From contig NZ_CANSMR010000033.1 of NCBI RefSeq assembly GCF_947648125.1, positions 19,368 through 83,367 of the forward strand: DNA of 64,000 nt. Direction: 5' to 3'. This document shows positions 1 through 9,182 of the stretch, piece by piece. A program made the translations under genes and the position numbers. The stretch is from an uncultured Bradyrhizobium sp. (lineage in GTDB: Bacteria > Pseudomonadota > Alphaproteobacteria > Rhizobiales > Xanthobacteraceae). The notes below the pieces were generated by a model. The model was not told where the DNA came from. It searched no databases and worked only from the letters and a program-made list of their open reading frames with translations. Each line of letters starts with the position of its first letter. The stretch's first letter is position 1.

Positions 1-219
1 GACCTCATCCAGCGTGGTCAGCGGGACGCCGCAGCGGATCGCGTCCGCCCGGGTCGCCTCCGAGGTCGGCACGCCGATCACCTTCATGCCTGATCGGACC
101 TTCTCGCCGAGCAGTTCGACGAAATGCTTGGCGGTCGACCCGGTGCCGAGCCCGAGCTTCATGCCGTCGCGCACCTCTTCGAGCGCGCGCGCCGCCGCCT
201 GGCGTTTCAGTGCGTCCAT
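1..219 (-). CDS. rpiA: ribose-5-phosphate isomerase A, 3' part cut by window edge
   Basis: The first 73 codons of RpiA, which interconverts ribose 5-phosphate and ribulose 5-phosphate in the pentose phosphate pathway. The translation opens [16 protein letters not shown] and contains the family's phosphate-binding loop [12 protein letters not shown], then [14 protein letters not shown]. The reading frame runs open to base 1, so the rest of the protein lies outside the window. A GTG two codons upstream (225) is an alternative start; a GAGGGGC stretch lies 5' of both. Identification is by recognised family sequence. Confidence 0.88.
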   Translation of the reverse strand, partial: MDALKRQAAARALEEVRDGMKLGLGTGSTAKHFVELLGEKVRSGMKVIGVPTSEATRADAIRCGVPLTTLDEV

Positions 220-332
220 GTCCACGGCCGATAGCCCCTCGGTTGTCCGTTACGGGCGCGCCATCGGGCCGCCCGGCGGGCGCATATCTAGCCTCGATTC
301 ACGGGCAGGAATAGCGCCATCCGGGCCCGTCT

Positions 333-1166
333 TTAGGCCGAAACGGCGTCCATCGCGGCCAAAATCGCCGCAAAACGGTCCTCGACCTCGGCTCGCATCC
401 CCGGGTGGGTGAAAACATAGAGCTGGTCGTCGTGAATCGCGCTCACTACGCGGGCCGCGACCGCAGTCGGATCGAGACCGGCTTCCAGGCGGCGCGCGAT
501 CTCGGCAACGAGCGCGGCTGCCGGGCTGTCAGGGGCCAACTGGCGCGGCGGGCCGTACTGCGCCGGACGATTGCGCCCGCTCTCGCCGATCCGGGTCCGC
601 ACATAGCTCGGACAGAGCACGCTGACGCCGATCCCGAGCGGCGCCAGCTGCGCCGAAAGCCCTTCGGACAGGCTGACGACGGCGAATTTGGTCGCCGAAT
701 ACGGGCTGACGCCGAGCCCGGCGTTCATCCCGGCCATCGACGCCGTGTTGACGATATGGCCGCCCTCGCCGTGCGCGCGGATATGCGGCAGGAAGCTCCT
801 GACGCCGTGCAGGACGCCCATCAGGTTGACGTCGATCACCCAGCGCCAGTCGTCGACCGAGATCTGGTCGATGCCGCCGCCGGCCGCGACGCCGGCATTG
901 TTGCAGACGACATGGACGTTGCCGAAGGCGCGGAACGATGCCTCTGCCGCGCGGTCGACGCTCGAGGGATCGGCGACGTCGCAGACGACGCCATGGACAT
1001 CCGCGCCGCCGCCCCGCAGCGCATCGACGGCCTTGTCGAGCGCGCCGGTTTCGACGTCGGCGAGCATCACCTTCATGCCCTCGCGCGCGAACGCGGTTGC
1101 CATGGCCAGTCCGATTCCGCTGGCCGCACCGGTGACAAAAGCGGCTTTTCCGGCAAGTTCCCGCAC
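333..1166 (-). CDS. short-chain dehydrogenase/reductase (SDR), classical type
   Basis: NAD(P)-dependent oxidoreductase of about 277 residues. It shows the N-terminal cofactor motif TGAASGIG, an NNAG motif and the catalytic YSATK (YxxxK) preceded by the conserved serine, all in classical SDR order. I chose the GTG at 1166 because GGGGAGG lies a few bases upstream and the product then begins VRELAGKAAFVTG, as SDRs usually do. The frame is open to an ATG at 1199, which would add 11 unlikely residues. It is divergent from gph and downstream of nothing that indicates a substrate, so the substrate is unknown. Confidence 0.82.
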   Translation of the reverse strand: MRELAGKAAFVTGAASGIGLAMATAFAREGMKVMLADVETGALDKAVDALRGGGADVHGVVCDVADPSSVDRAAEASFRAFGNVHVVCNNAGVAAGGGIDQISVDDWRWVIDVNLMGVLHGVRSFLPHIRAHGEGGHIVNTASMAGMNAGLGVSPYSATKFAVVSLSEGLSAQLAPLGIGVSVLCPSYVRTRIGESGRNRPAQYGPPRQLAPDSPAAALVAEIARRLEAGLDPTAVAARVVSAIHDDQLYVFTHPGMRAEVEDRFAAILAAMDAVSA

Positions 1167-1242
1167 CTGAGCCTCCCCAACTTCATGACGCGCCCACATC
1201 TACTCTTGCATCGCGGCGCGCGGCTCGATAGCCAAAAGCGTG

Positions 1243-1923
1243 ATGTCCGCCTCCTCTCCCCCCATCATCGTGTTCGATCTCGACGGCACGCTGGTCGACA
1301 CCGCGCCTGACCTGATCAGCGCGCTGAACCATGTGCTCGACCGCGAAGGCCTGCGGCCGGTGCCGCTGTCGGCGGCCCGCAACATGATCGGCGCCGGCGC
1401 GCGCAAGCTGCTCGAGCGCGGGCTCGAGGTGGACGGACGCGTAGTCAGCCTCGCGGACCTCGATCGTCTGACCAAGGCTTTCATCGACTATTACGCCGAG
1501 CATATCGCCGACGGCTCGCGCCCATTCGACGGACTCGAAGCCGCGCTCGATCGGCTGGAGGCCAAGGGCCATCGCTTCGCGGTCTGCACCAACAAGCTGG
1601 AATGGCTGTCCAAGCTGCTGCTCGACCGGCTCGGCCTGACGCCGCGCTTTGCCGCGATCTGCGGCCAGGACACGTTCGGCGTCGCCAAGCCCGATCCGGC
1701 ATTCCTGCGCGAGACGGTCGCCCGCGCCGGCGGAAAGCTGCCCGGCGCCATCATGGTCGGCGATGCCGGTCCCGATGTCGGGGTCGCCCGGCGCGCCAGC
1801 GTCCCGGTGATCGGCGTCGATTTCGGCTACACCGACGTGCCGATGACCGAGCTGAAGCCGGACCGGCTGATCAGCCATATGCGCGATCTGCCGGACGCCG
1901 TCGCCAGCCTCGGCGCCGCATAA
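1243..1923 (+). CDS. gph: phosphoglycolate phosphatase (HAD family)
   Basis: HAD-superfamily phosphatase of 226 residues, most like Gph, which removes 2-phosphoglycolate arising from oxidative DNA damage repair or Rubisco oxygenation. The nucleophile motif DLDGTLVD is near the N terminus, followed by CTNK (motif II), KPDPAFL (motif III lysine) and VGDAGPDVGVARRA (motif IV acidic pair). A GTG directly precedes the ATG and could be used instead. Other HAD phosphatases share these motifs, so the substrate assignment rests on overall resemblance to Gph. Confidence 0.8.
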   Translation: MSASSPPIIVFDLDGTLVDTAPDLISALNHVLDREGLRPVPLSAARNMIGAGARKLLERGLEVDGRVVSLADLDRLTKAFIDYYAEHIADGSRPFDGLEAALDRLEAKGHRFAVCTNKLEWLSKLLLDRLGLTPRFAAICGQDTFGVAKPDPAFLRETVARAGGKLPGAIMVGDAGPDVGVARRASVPVIGVDFGYTDVPMTELKPDRLISHMRDLPDAVASLGAA

Positions 1924-2083
1924 GCTTTCCGCAATACATTGATATTGCTTGGCAATAATTTGCTATGCGAATTTTCCATTAACCATCCTTTAACGAACAG
2001 ACCTCCCCCTGTTGCACCTCTGTTCCGACGCTCCTATGGTCGGGTCGGGGATTGTGGCTGATTGCCGCAGTAGAGTGTGGATC

Positions 2084-2569
2084 ATGCGTCGTATCATCGT
2101 GATTGCGGCCGCCGGGCTGAGCCTGGCCGGCTGCTCTTCGTTCTCATTGGATTCGTTCAAGTCGGCACCGCCGCCGATGCAGGTACAGCTGGATTCGGCA
2201 CCGCAAGGCGCCGACGCCGTGACCTCGATCGGGCCGGGTTGCAAGACGCCCTGCGCGGTGTCGATCCCGGCGCCCGAGGCCAACTTCACCGTCACCTTCA
2301 ACATGCCGAAGTTCCAGCCGGCGACGGTTCCGGTGACGGTGACCCGCACGCCGGGCGACATCACCAGCCCGGCCACCACCACGCTCGATCCGAGCCCGGT
2401 GTTCGCCGAGCTGCAACCCGCCGGCCCGCCGCCGCGCGGGCACAAGGCGATGCGGCCGAAAAAGAAGAAGCCGAAGCCGGCTGCCGCTGCGGCTCCTGCC
2501 GCCGCACCGGACGCCGCGTTCCCTGCTCCGAGCGCGGCACCGCCGCCGGCAGCCGCGCCCACACGCTGA
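2084..2569 (+). CDS. lipoprotein with PEGA-like domain and Pro/Ala-rich tail
   Basis: Predicted lipoprotein of 161 residues. The N terminus MRRIIVIAAAGLSLAGC is a short signal peptide ending in a clean lipobox (LAGC). Residues around 35-105 resemble a PEGA-type beta domain (VQLDSAPQGADAVTS, CKTPCAVSIPAP). The C-terminal third is low complexity: lysine-rich (PKKKKPKPA), then Ala/Pro repeats, typical of a peptidoglycan-associated or extended tail. The ATG at 2084 is preferred to an upstream in-frame ATG (2012) because it puts the signal peptide at the N terminus. Function unknown. Confidence 0.72.
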   Translation: MRRIIVIAAAGLSLAGCSSFSLDSFKSAPPPMQVQLDSAPQGADAVTSIGPGCKTPCAVSIPAPEANFTVTFNMPKFQPATVPVTVTRTPGDITSPATTTLDPSPVFAELQPAGPPPRGHKAMRPKKKKPKPAAAAAPAAAPDAAFPAPSAAPPPAAAPTR

Positions 2570-2612
2570 CGCGCAACGCTGCGCGCGTCTGATCGAGATT
2601 GCACTGCACAAG

Positions 2613-2636
2613 AACCCGGCCCAAAGCCGGGTTTTT
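2613..2636 (+). terminator. rho-independent terminator after the lipoprotein gene
   Basis: Perfect 8-bp stem AACCCGGC / GCCGGGTT around a CCAAA loop, followed directly by a T-run. It lies 43 bases past the lipoprotein stop and insulates moaA. Confidence 0.85.
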
Positions 2637-2850
2637 GTATGTTGTGGAGACACATCGGCGATTGCGATCATGCATCGCGCGATCTGTCTCACCTATCGCT
2701 TTGCAATTGGCGTTGCAGGTTGCGGATCATCCATTGGAACGCATTGTGACGGCGTGCCAACATGCATAGATTGCGTGTGCAGGGCTCGTCACGGCCCCTG
2801 CGCTCTGGGAACGCCTTGGTTCGAAGGCTTGGCTTGAAGGCTTGGGTTGA

Positions 2851-3885
2851 ATGAACGGATCCACGCAGGCGCATTCCGACACGCTGTTTCGTCCGATGAC
2901 CGATCCGTTCGGCCGGACGATCCGTTACCTGCGCGTCTCCGTCACCGACCGCTGCGACCTGCGCTGCTTCTACTGCATGTCGGAAGACATGACCTTCCTG
3001 CCGAAGGCCGATCTGCTGACGCTGGAAGAGCTCGACCGTCTGTGCTCGGCCTTCGTCGCCAAGGGCGTGCGCAAGATCCGCCTCACTGGCGGTGAGCCGC
3101 TGGTCCGCCGCAATGTGATGGGCCTGGTGCGCTCGCTGTCGCGCCATCTTTCGACCGGCGCGCTCGACGAATTGACGCTGACCACCAACGGTTCTCAGCT
3201 CGCACGCTTCGCGCAGGAGCTGGCCGATTGCGGCGTGCGCCGCGTCAACGTCTCGCTCGACACGCTCGACCCCGTAAAATTCCGGGCCATCACCCGCTGG
3301 GGCGACATCGACAAGGTGCTGTCGGGCATCGAAGCGGCGCGATCGGCGGGGCTCGCGGTCAAGATCAACGCGGTCGCGCTGAAGAACGTGAACGAGGACG
3401 AGATTCCCGCGCTGATGGAATGGGCGCATGGCAAGGGCATGGGCCTGACCTTGATCGAGGTGATGCCGATGGGCGACATCGGCGAAGGCCGCATCGATCA
3501 GTACGTTCCGCTGTCGCTGCTGCGCGCGCGGCTCGAGAAGCACTACACGCTGACCGATCTCGCCGACGACACCGGCGGCCCTGCCCGCTATGTCCGGGTC
3601 GCCGAGACCGGCGGCAAGCTCGGCTTCATCACGCCGATGACCCACAATTTCTGCGAATCCTGCAACCGGGTGCGGATCACCTGCACCGGCACGCTGCACA
3701 CCTGCCTCGGCCATGAGGACGCCTCCGACCTGCGCCGGCCGCTGCGCGCTTCCGACGACAACGATCTGCTGTCGGCGGCCATCGACCGGGCCATCGGGCT
3801 GAAGCCGAAGGGGCACGATTTCATCATCGACCGCCGCCACAACCGCCCGAGCGTCAGCCGCCACATGAGCGTCACCGGCGGCTAA
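2851..3885 (+). CDS. moaA: GTP 3',8-cyclase MoaA (molybdenum cofactor biosynthesis)
   Basis: Radical SAM enzyme of 344 residues for the first step of molybdopterin synthesis, GTP to 3',8-cyclo-GTP. The N-terminal cluster motif CDLRCFYC (CxxxCxxC) follows [14 protein letters not shown]. The C-terminal 4Fe-4S site is [10 protein letters not shown] with a later cysteine in LHTCLG. The protein ends in GG, as MoaA does, because the two glycines are needed for activity. An internal ATG (MTDPFGRT, about 16 codons in) is a credible alternative start. The 214 bases upstream hold two AAGGCTTGG copies but no recognisable Moco riboswitch. Confidence 0.95.
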   Translation: MNGSTQAHSDTLFRPMTDPFGRTIRYLRVSVTDRCDLRCFYCMSEDMTFLPKADLLTLEELDRLCSAFVAKGVRKIRLTGGEPLVRRNVMGLVRSLSRHLSTGALDELTLTTNGSQLARFAQELADCGVRRVNVSLDTLDPVKFRAITRWGDIDKVLSGIEAARSAGLAVKINAVALKNVNEDEIPALMEWAHGKGMGLTLIEVMPMGDIGEGRIDQYVPLSLLRARLEKHYTLTDLADDTGGPARYVRVAETGGKLGFITPMTHNFCESCNRVRITCTGTLHTCLGHEDASDLRRPLRASDDNDLLSAAIDRAIGLKPKGHDFIIDRRHNRPSVSRHMSVTGG

Positions 3886-4233
3886 CGTTAAAGCCCGCTG
3901 CCGACGCCTGCGCCGTCCCCCGATTACCAAGGCGGGACAACGATTTGCCGCGCCGTCAATTTGCCCATTTTCCGATTGACGGCGTTCGACGGCGCTGATT
4001 TGGTGCCCCGGCTTTCACGCTCGCCCGGCCGGATAGGCCGCTGCCCCCTGTCGGCACCTGCCGACGATCCGGCAGCCAAGAGCAACGAATAACGGCGGAA
4101 GCGGATTCGGGGGAGGACGATCGCTTGCAACTGCTCCTGAAGGTGAGCCGTGGCTCCGTGCGCATGCGTGCGGCGGCCAGATGATGCTTGAGAAAATATT
4201 CGGCGCGCGGATCGCGCGGCCGCGGAGATCGTG
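3886..4233. other. intergenic region upstream of the TRAP permease genes
   Basis: About 350 bases without a supportable gene between moaA and dctQ. The only clear signal is the GGAG ribosome-binding site just before dctQ. A TRAP binding protein gene would normally sit next to this permease, and none is present here. Confidence 0.5.
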
Positions 4234-4773
4234 ATGCGCCCAATGTTGGCACTCAGTCAGGCCATCGACCGACTGAACGAGAAGATCGGATACGTCTGCA
4301 ATCTCCTCGTCCTGCTCGCCTGCCTGGTCAGCGCCGGCAACGCAATGATCCGCTACGCGTTCAGCTACTCCTCGAACGGCTGGCTCGAGGCGCAGTGGTA
4401 CATGTTCGCGATCCTCGTGATGTTCGGCGCCTCCTACACCTTCAAGCGCAACGAGCATGTCCGCGTCGAGATCCTCTATCTGATGCTGTCCGAGCGCGGC
4501 CAGCTCTGGCTCGACATGATCGGCACATTGTTCTTCCTGATCCCGGCCTGCCTGCTGCTGGCCTATCTGTCCTGGCCGTTCTTCCACCAGGCCTATGCGG
4601 TCGGCGAGATGAGCGGCAATGCCGGCGGCCTGCTGCGCTGGCCGATCAAGTTCGTTATCCCGTCCGGCTTCGTGATGCTCGCGTTGCAAGGCGTCTCCGA
4701 GGTGATCAAGCGGATCGCCGCGCTGCAAGGCTATGTGACGATCGACGCGAAGTACGAGAGGCCGACGCAATGA
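4234..4773 (+). CDS. TRAP transporter small membrane subunit (DctQ type)
   Basis: Small integral membrane subunit of a TRAP transporter, 179 residues. Four hydrophobic segments are visible (about residues 18-40, 55-72, 90-118 and 140-160), with the DctQ-like stretch ASYTFKRNEHVRVEILY between the second and third. Its stop overlaps the start of dctM by four bases (ATGA), so the two are translationally coupled. GGAG lies six bases before the ATG; a GTG one codon earlier is possible. The binding protein partner is probably one of the two TRAP binding proteins at 18-20.5 kb (inference). Confidence 0.85.
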   Translation: MRPMLALSQAIDRLNEKIGYVCNLLVLLACLVSAGNAMIRYAFSYSSNGWLEAQWYMFAILVMFGASYTFKRNEHVRVEILYLMLSERGQLWLDMIGTLFFLIPACLLLAYLSWPFFHQAYAVGEMSGNAGGLLRWPIKFVIPSGFVMLALQGVSEVIKRIAALQGYVTIDAKYERPTQ

Positions 4774-6374
4774 CGATTACGCTGGAGATGATGCCGCCAC
4801 TGATGTTCGGCGGCCTGATCATTGCAATGCTGATCGGCTACCCGGTGGCGTTTACGCTCGCCGCGGTCGGCCTGTCGTTCGGGTTTCTCTCGATCTATCT
4901 CGGCTTCTTCGACCTCAACTTCCTGCAGGCGATCCCGGGCCGTATCTTCGGCAGCGTGCTCTCCAACGAGCTGTTGCTCGCGATCCCGTTCTTCACCTTC
5001 ATGGGCGCGATATTGGAGAGATGCGGGCTCGCCGAGGACATGCTGGATTCGATGGGCCAGCTGTTCGGCCCGATCCGCGGCGGCCTCGGCTATTCCGTGA
5101 TCATCGTCGGCTTCATCCTCGGCGCCATCACCGGCACGGTGGCGGCGCAGGTGATCGCGATGGCGCTGATCTCGATGCCGGTGATGATCCGCTACGGCTA
5201 CAACATCCGCTACATCACGGGCGTGCTCGCCGCCTCCGGCACCATCACGCAACTTGTCCCTCCCTCTCTCGTCCTGATCGTGCTCGCCGACCAGCTCGGC
5301 AAATCGGTCGGCGACATGTATCTCGGCGCCTGGGGCCCGTCGGTGTTCCAGATCCTGCTGTTCGCCGGCTACACCTTCCTGCTCGGCATCTTCAAGCCGA
5401 GCCATGTGCCCGCGGTGCCGATCGAGGCGCGCACGCTGACCGGCTGGGCGCTGTGGAAGAAGTGCCTGCTCGGCATCATCCCGTCCGCGGTGCTGATCTT
5501 CGTCGTGCTCGGCACCATGATGATGGGCCTTGCAACCCCGACGGAAGCCGGCGCCATGGGCGCGGTCGGCGCCATCGTGCTCGCCGCGATCCACCACAAG
5601 GATTTCAGCGCGACCGGCCGCAAGATGCTCATCATCGGCGTGATCGCCGGCGGCATCGGCACCATCATCGCGATGCTCTACAGCGAGAACCTGATCTTCA
5701 GGCTCGCCTTCGCGGTCACCTACCTCGCGGTGGTCTGGATCTGCCTCGAGGCCGTCAAGATCCCGGACCTGCGCGACCTGATCAAGCAGGGCTACGAGAC
5801 CACCATGCGCATCACCTGCATGGTCACCTTCATCCTGATCGGTTCGACCTGCTTCTCGGTGGTGTTCCTCGGCGTGTCCGGCGGCACCTGGCTGGAGCAC
5901 CATCTGACCTCGCTGCCCGGCGGCGTCTGGGGCTTCCTGATCTTCATCAACATCTTCATCTTCTTCCTGGCGTTCTTCCTCGATTTCTTCGAGATCGCCT
6001 TCATCATCCTGCCGATGATCGCGCCGATCGCGCAGAAGGTACTGGCGCCGGTGGTCGGGCCGGACGCGGCGCTGATCTGGTTCGGCGTGATGCTGTGCGT
6101 CAACATGCAGACTTCGTTCCTGCATCCGCCGTTCGGCTTTGCGCTGTTCTATCTGCGCGGCGTGGCGCCGAAGGAAGTGAAGAGCTCCGACATCTATTGG
6201 GGCGCAATGCCCTGGATCGGGCTGCAGGCGATCATGGTGGCGCTGGTGATCGCGTTCCCGGTCGTTGTCACCGGACTGCTCGACAAGCCGCTCGATGTCG
6301 ACCTCAACAAGGTCAAGATCGAGGTGCCGCAGATCGAACTGCCGCCGCTCGATTTCGGGCAACCGAAGCAGTAG
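4770..6374 (+). CDS. TRAP transporter large permease subunit (DctM type)
   Basis: Large permease of 534 residues that carries the sodium-coupled transport step. It is almost entirely hydrophobic, with the DctM-type segments LLLAIPFFTFMGAILER, GAITGTVAAQVIAMA and ASGTITQLVPPSLVLIVLADQ. At over 500 residues it belongs to the longer DctM subgroup seen in 2-oxoacid and mannitol/chloroaromatic type systems; the common form is about 430. The start overlaps the DctQ stop (ATGA). An upstream in-frame extension to 4188 is an antisense-like artefact of high GC and is ignored. Confidence 0.92.
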   Translation: MTITLEMMPPLMFGGLIIAMLIGYPVAFTLAAVGLSFGFLSIYLGFFDLNFLQAIPGRIFGSVLSNELLLAIPFFTFMGAILERCGLAEDMLDSMGQLFGPIRGGLGYSVIIVGFILGAITGTVAAQVIAMALISMPVMIRYGYNIRYITGVLAASGTITQLVPPSLVLIVLADQLGKSVGDMYLGAWGPSVFQILLFAGYTFLLGIFKPSHVPAVPIEARTLTGWALWKKCLLGIIPSAVLIFVVLGTMMMGLATPTEAGAMGAVGAIVLAAIHHKDFSATGRKMLIIGVIAGGIGTIIAMLYSENLIFRLAFAVTYLAVVWICLEAVKIPDLRDLIKQGYETTMRITCMVTFILIGSTCFSVVFLGVSGGTWLEHHLTSLPGGVWGFLIFINIFIFFLAFFLDFFEIAFIILPMIAPIAQKVLAPVVGPDAALIWFGVMLCVNMQTSFLHPPFGFALFYLRGVAPKEVKSSDIYWGAMPWIGLQAIMVALVIAFPVVVTGLLDKPLDVDLNKVKIEVPQIELPPLDFGQPKQ

Positions 6375-6497
6375 CCGGCGTCAGCTTCTTCGGCGTGCCT
6401 TGCGGAAGCGGGGCACGCTGGAACCGTTGACGGCGGCGGCGAGTCCTGTGAAGACGCGGGGGACACGGACCGTCCTCCAACTCACAGAACGCCGCCC

Positions 6498-7802
6498 ATG
6501 CCCCAACCGCATCCCGCCCGCTCGTTCGTTCGCCCGCTCGTCGCATCCCTCGGCCTGGCATCTCTCAGCCTGGCGTTTGCCGCTGCCGTCGCGCATGCGG
6601 CGCCGGCGGCCGACATTCGCGCACTGGCGCAACAGGAGCAGCAGCCGCTGCTCGACACCTTGCGCGACCTCGTGCAGATCGAATCCGGCAGCAAGGACAT
6701 CGAAGGCCTCAACCAGATCGCCGCGCGCATCGCCGGCCAGCTCAAGCAGCTCGGCGGCACGGTGGATATCCTGCAAACCACCGACATCTACCGGCTGGAC
6801 GACACGCCGGAGAAGATCGGCCCGGCCGTGCAGGCCGTCTTCAAAGGCACGGGCAGCGCGAAGATCATGCTGATCGCGCACATGGACACGGTCTATCTGA
6901 AGGGCATGCTGAAGGATCAGCCCTTCCGTGTCGATGGCGACAAGGCTTACGGTCTCGGCATCGCCGACGACAAGCAGGGCATCGCCACCATCATCCACAG
7001 CGTGGCGCTGCTGCAGAAGCTGAACTTCAAGGATTACGGCACGCTCACAGTGCTCATCAATGGCGACGAGGAGATCTCTTCGCCCGGCTGGCGCAGCACC
7101 ATCACCCGCGTCGCCGCGGAGCAGGATGCCGTGTTCTCGTTCGAAGGCAGCGACGCCAGCGGCACGCTCCGCCTCGCCACCAGCGGCATCGGCTCGGCCT
7201 ATCTCACGGTGCATGGCAAGTCGTCCCATGCGGGCGCCAGACCTGAAGGCGGCGTGAATGCGCTCTATGAGCTGTCACACCAGGTGCTGCAGATGAAGGA
7301 CCTGTCGAAACCCGAGCAGGGCCTGAAGCTGAACTGGACGGTTTCCAAGTCCGGCACCAACCGCAACGTGATCCCCGCCGAAGCCACCGCCCAGGCCGAT
7401 GCGCGTGCGCTCAAGGTGTCCGACTTCGACGAGCTCGAGACGGCCCTGCAGGACAAGATCAAGAACCGCCTGCTGTCCGACTCCAAGGTAGACGTGAAGT
7501 TCGAGATTCGCCGCCCGCCGCTCGAAGCCAACGACGCCTCGCGCCGCGTGGCCGGCCACGGCAAGACGATCTATCAGGAACTCGGCATGCCGCTGAACGT
7601 GGCCGAGCGGGCCACGGGCGGCGGCACCGACGCTGCGTTTGCCGCCCTCAAGACCAAGGGAGCCGTGGTTGAAGGCATGGGCCTCTCTGGTTTCGGCGCG
7701 CACTCCAACGATGCCGAGTATGTGCAGATCAACAGCATCGTGCCGCGCCTGTATTTGACCACGCGCATGATCATGGACCTGTCCGACGGCAAGGTGAAGT
7801 AA
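6498..7802 (+). CDS. secreted M20 peptidase, carboxypeptidase G2-like
   Basis: Zinc metallopeptidase of 434 residues with a signal peptide (about residues 1-35, ending AHAAPA). The M20 motifs are present: AHMDTVYLKG (His zinc ligand and Asp), GIADDKQG (bridging Asp), NGDEE (catalytic and ligand Glu), GKSSHAGARPE and ERATGGGTDAAF, with a late metal His in GFGAHSN. Much of the sequence follows Pseudomonas carboxypeptidase G2 (CPG2), which removes C-terminal glutamate from folates. A periplasmic glutamate-releasing role is the best guess; other N-acyl amino acid substrates are possible. It stands alone between the TRAP and two-component genes. Confidence 0.85.
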   Translation: MPQPHPARSFVRPLVASLGLASLSLAFAAAVAHAAPAADIRALAQQEQQPLLDTLRDLVQIESGSKDIEGLNQIAARIAGQLKQLGGTVDILQTTDIYRLDDTPEKIGPAVQAVFKGTGSAKIMLIAHMDTVYLKGMLKDQPFRVDGDKAYGLGIADDKQGIATIIHSVALLQKLNFKDYGTLTVLINGDEEISSPGWRSTITRVAAEQDAVFSFEGSDASGTLRLATSGIGSAYLTVHGKSSHAGARPEGGVNALYELSHQVLQMKDLSKPEQGLKLNWTVSKSGTNRNVIPAEATAQADARALKVSDFDELETALQDKIKNRLLSDSKVDVKFEIRRPPLEANDASRRVAGHGKTIYQELGMPLNVAERATGGGTDAAFAALKTKGAVVEGMGLSGFGAHSNDAEYVQINSIVPRLYLTTRMIMDLSDGKVK

Positions 7803-7845
7803 GCCGGCCGACACGCGGCACGACGGGTGCCGCAGGCGGAGCCGC

Positions 7846-9180
7846 TCAGGCGGTCGCCGGCTCTGTCCTGGCGAGGCGGAAGCTCAGCGTGAACTGGGCT
7901 CCGCCTGACGGCAGGTTCTCGACCTTGATCGTCGCGTCGTGATCGTCGACGACGCTGCGGACGATCGAGAGCCCGAGCCCCGCCCCGTCCGTGCGCTGGC
8001 GCTGGCGGTCGCCGCGCCAGAAGCGCTGGAACACCAGGCCCTGCTCGGCGGGCGCAATCCCGGGCCCGCAGTCGCGCACCTGCACCGAGCCGTCCTCATG
8101 CACTTCGACATCGACCGAGGTCGCGTCGGCGGTGTACTTGATGGCGTTCTCCGCCAGATTGAAGATCGCGCGCTGCAGCATCTCGGCATTGCCCTTGACC
8201 TGGACCGGACTGTCGGTGCCGCGCAACGCGATGTCCTTCTGCTGCGCCAGCGCGTAGGGCGCGATCGAGCCGACCACCTCGGCGCATACGGCGCGCAGAT
8301 CCGCGGTCTCGCCGGGGTCCAGCACCAGCGTATCGAGCTCGGCGATCTCGAGCAGCTGGCTGACGATACGGCTCATGCTCTCGATGTCGGCATGCAGCTC
8401 CTTGGTCCCCTTAGCTACATCCAGCGTCTCGATCCGGGTCCGCAGAATTGCGAGCGGGGTCCGAAGCTGATGGGCGGCATCGGCCGTGAACTGGCGCTGC
8501 ACGTGAAACCCGTCCTCCAGACGATCGAACGCCTGGTTGACCGCGGTCACCAGCGGCAGGATCTCGCTCGGAATCCCGTCCGTCGGGAGCCGGATGTCGG
8601 TCCTGGCCGGTCCGATGGCCCTGGCTTCCTCCGAAGCCCGCAACAGCGGAATCACGGCGCGGCGGAAGATCAGGATGTCGGTCGCAAGCAGTATCAAGAG
8701 GATCGGGATGGTGATCCAGCCCACCCGCCGGAAGAAGTTGGAGACGATGTCGTCGATGATGACGTCGCGATGCGAAAGGTCCTCGGCGACCTGAATGCGC
8801 AGCGTCTGGTCGCCAAGCAGCTTGGTGACGCTGGCGCCGGAAATCCGGTTGGCGGGGGCCGGCAGTCGCGGCGGCTCGCGATGTGACGAAAACAGCAGGT
8901 GGTCGTCCGCATCGTAGATGTCGTAGCGGTAGCGGCCATAAGCGTCGGAATAAAGCCCCCTCAGGCTGTCCGGCAGGTTGAGCTGTACCTTGCCGGCGGA
9001 ATCGACCACGAGGTTCTGGCCGAGATCGGCAGCCTGATCGCGCATCGCCTCGCTGTGCAGATGATTGATCTCCGAATTCAGCAACCAGAGCAGCAGCAGC
9101 GGCAGGAAGATCGCAGCGACCGCGACCGCCACGATGTGCAGGAACACGATCCGCGAGGTCAGCGACGTGAAGCGGAACAC
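7846..9180 (-). CDS. sensor histidine kinase, TctE/QseC-like
   Basis: Membrane sensor kinase of 444 residues. Transmembrane segments lie at about 11-34 and 153-172, flanking a periplasmic sensor of about 115 residues. A HAMP-like linker follows, then HisKA with the phospho-accepting His237 (DAAHQLRTPLAIL), then the HATPase N box (NLAENAIKYT), DCGPGIAP and GAGLGLSIV. It starts at a GTG right after the response regulator's stop, with GGAGAAATAGGG providing the ribosome-binding site. It is co-transcribed with the regulator and divergent from the RND efflux operon, which it probably controls. Confidence 0.9.
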   Translation of the reverse strand: MFRFTSLTSRIVFLHIVAVAVAAIFLPLLLLWLLNSEINHLHSEAMRDQAADLGQNLVVDSAGKVQLNLPDSLRGLYSDAYGRYRYDIYDADDHLLFSSHREPPRLPAPANRISGASVTKLLGDQTLRIQVAEDLSHRDVIIDDIVSNFFRRVGWITIPILLILLATDILIFRRAVIPLLRASEEARAIGPARTDIRLPTDGIPSEILPLVTAVNQAFDRLEDGFHVQRQFTADAAHQLRTPLAILRTRIETLDVAKGTKELHADIESMSRIVSQLLEIAELDTLVLDPGETADLRAVCAEVVGSIAPYALAQQKDIALRGTDSPVQVKGNAEMLQRAIFNLAENAIKYTADATSVDVEVHEDGSVQVRDCGPGIAPAEQGLVFQRFWRGDRQRQRTDGAGLGLSIVRSVVDDHDATIKVENLPSGGAQFTLSFRLARTEPATA

Positions 9181-9182
9181 CC

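Noticed and set aside
2637-2850. Possible molybdenum cofactor riboswitch upstream of moaA
   Set aside because: I could not match the conserved elements of that RNA by eye; only short AAGGCTTGG repeats are seen.
2689-3930. About 410-codon minus-strand frame opposite moaA
   Set aside because: Antisense to MoaA, whose cluster motifs are complete; no domain in the antisense product.
4731-6362. About 540-codon minus-strand frame opposite dctM
   Set aside because: Low-complexity Asp/His/Arg/Glu translation antisense to a clear DctM permease.
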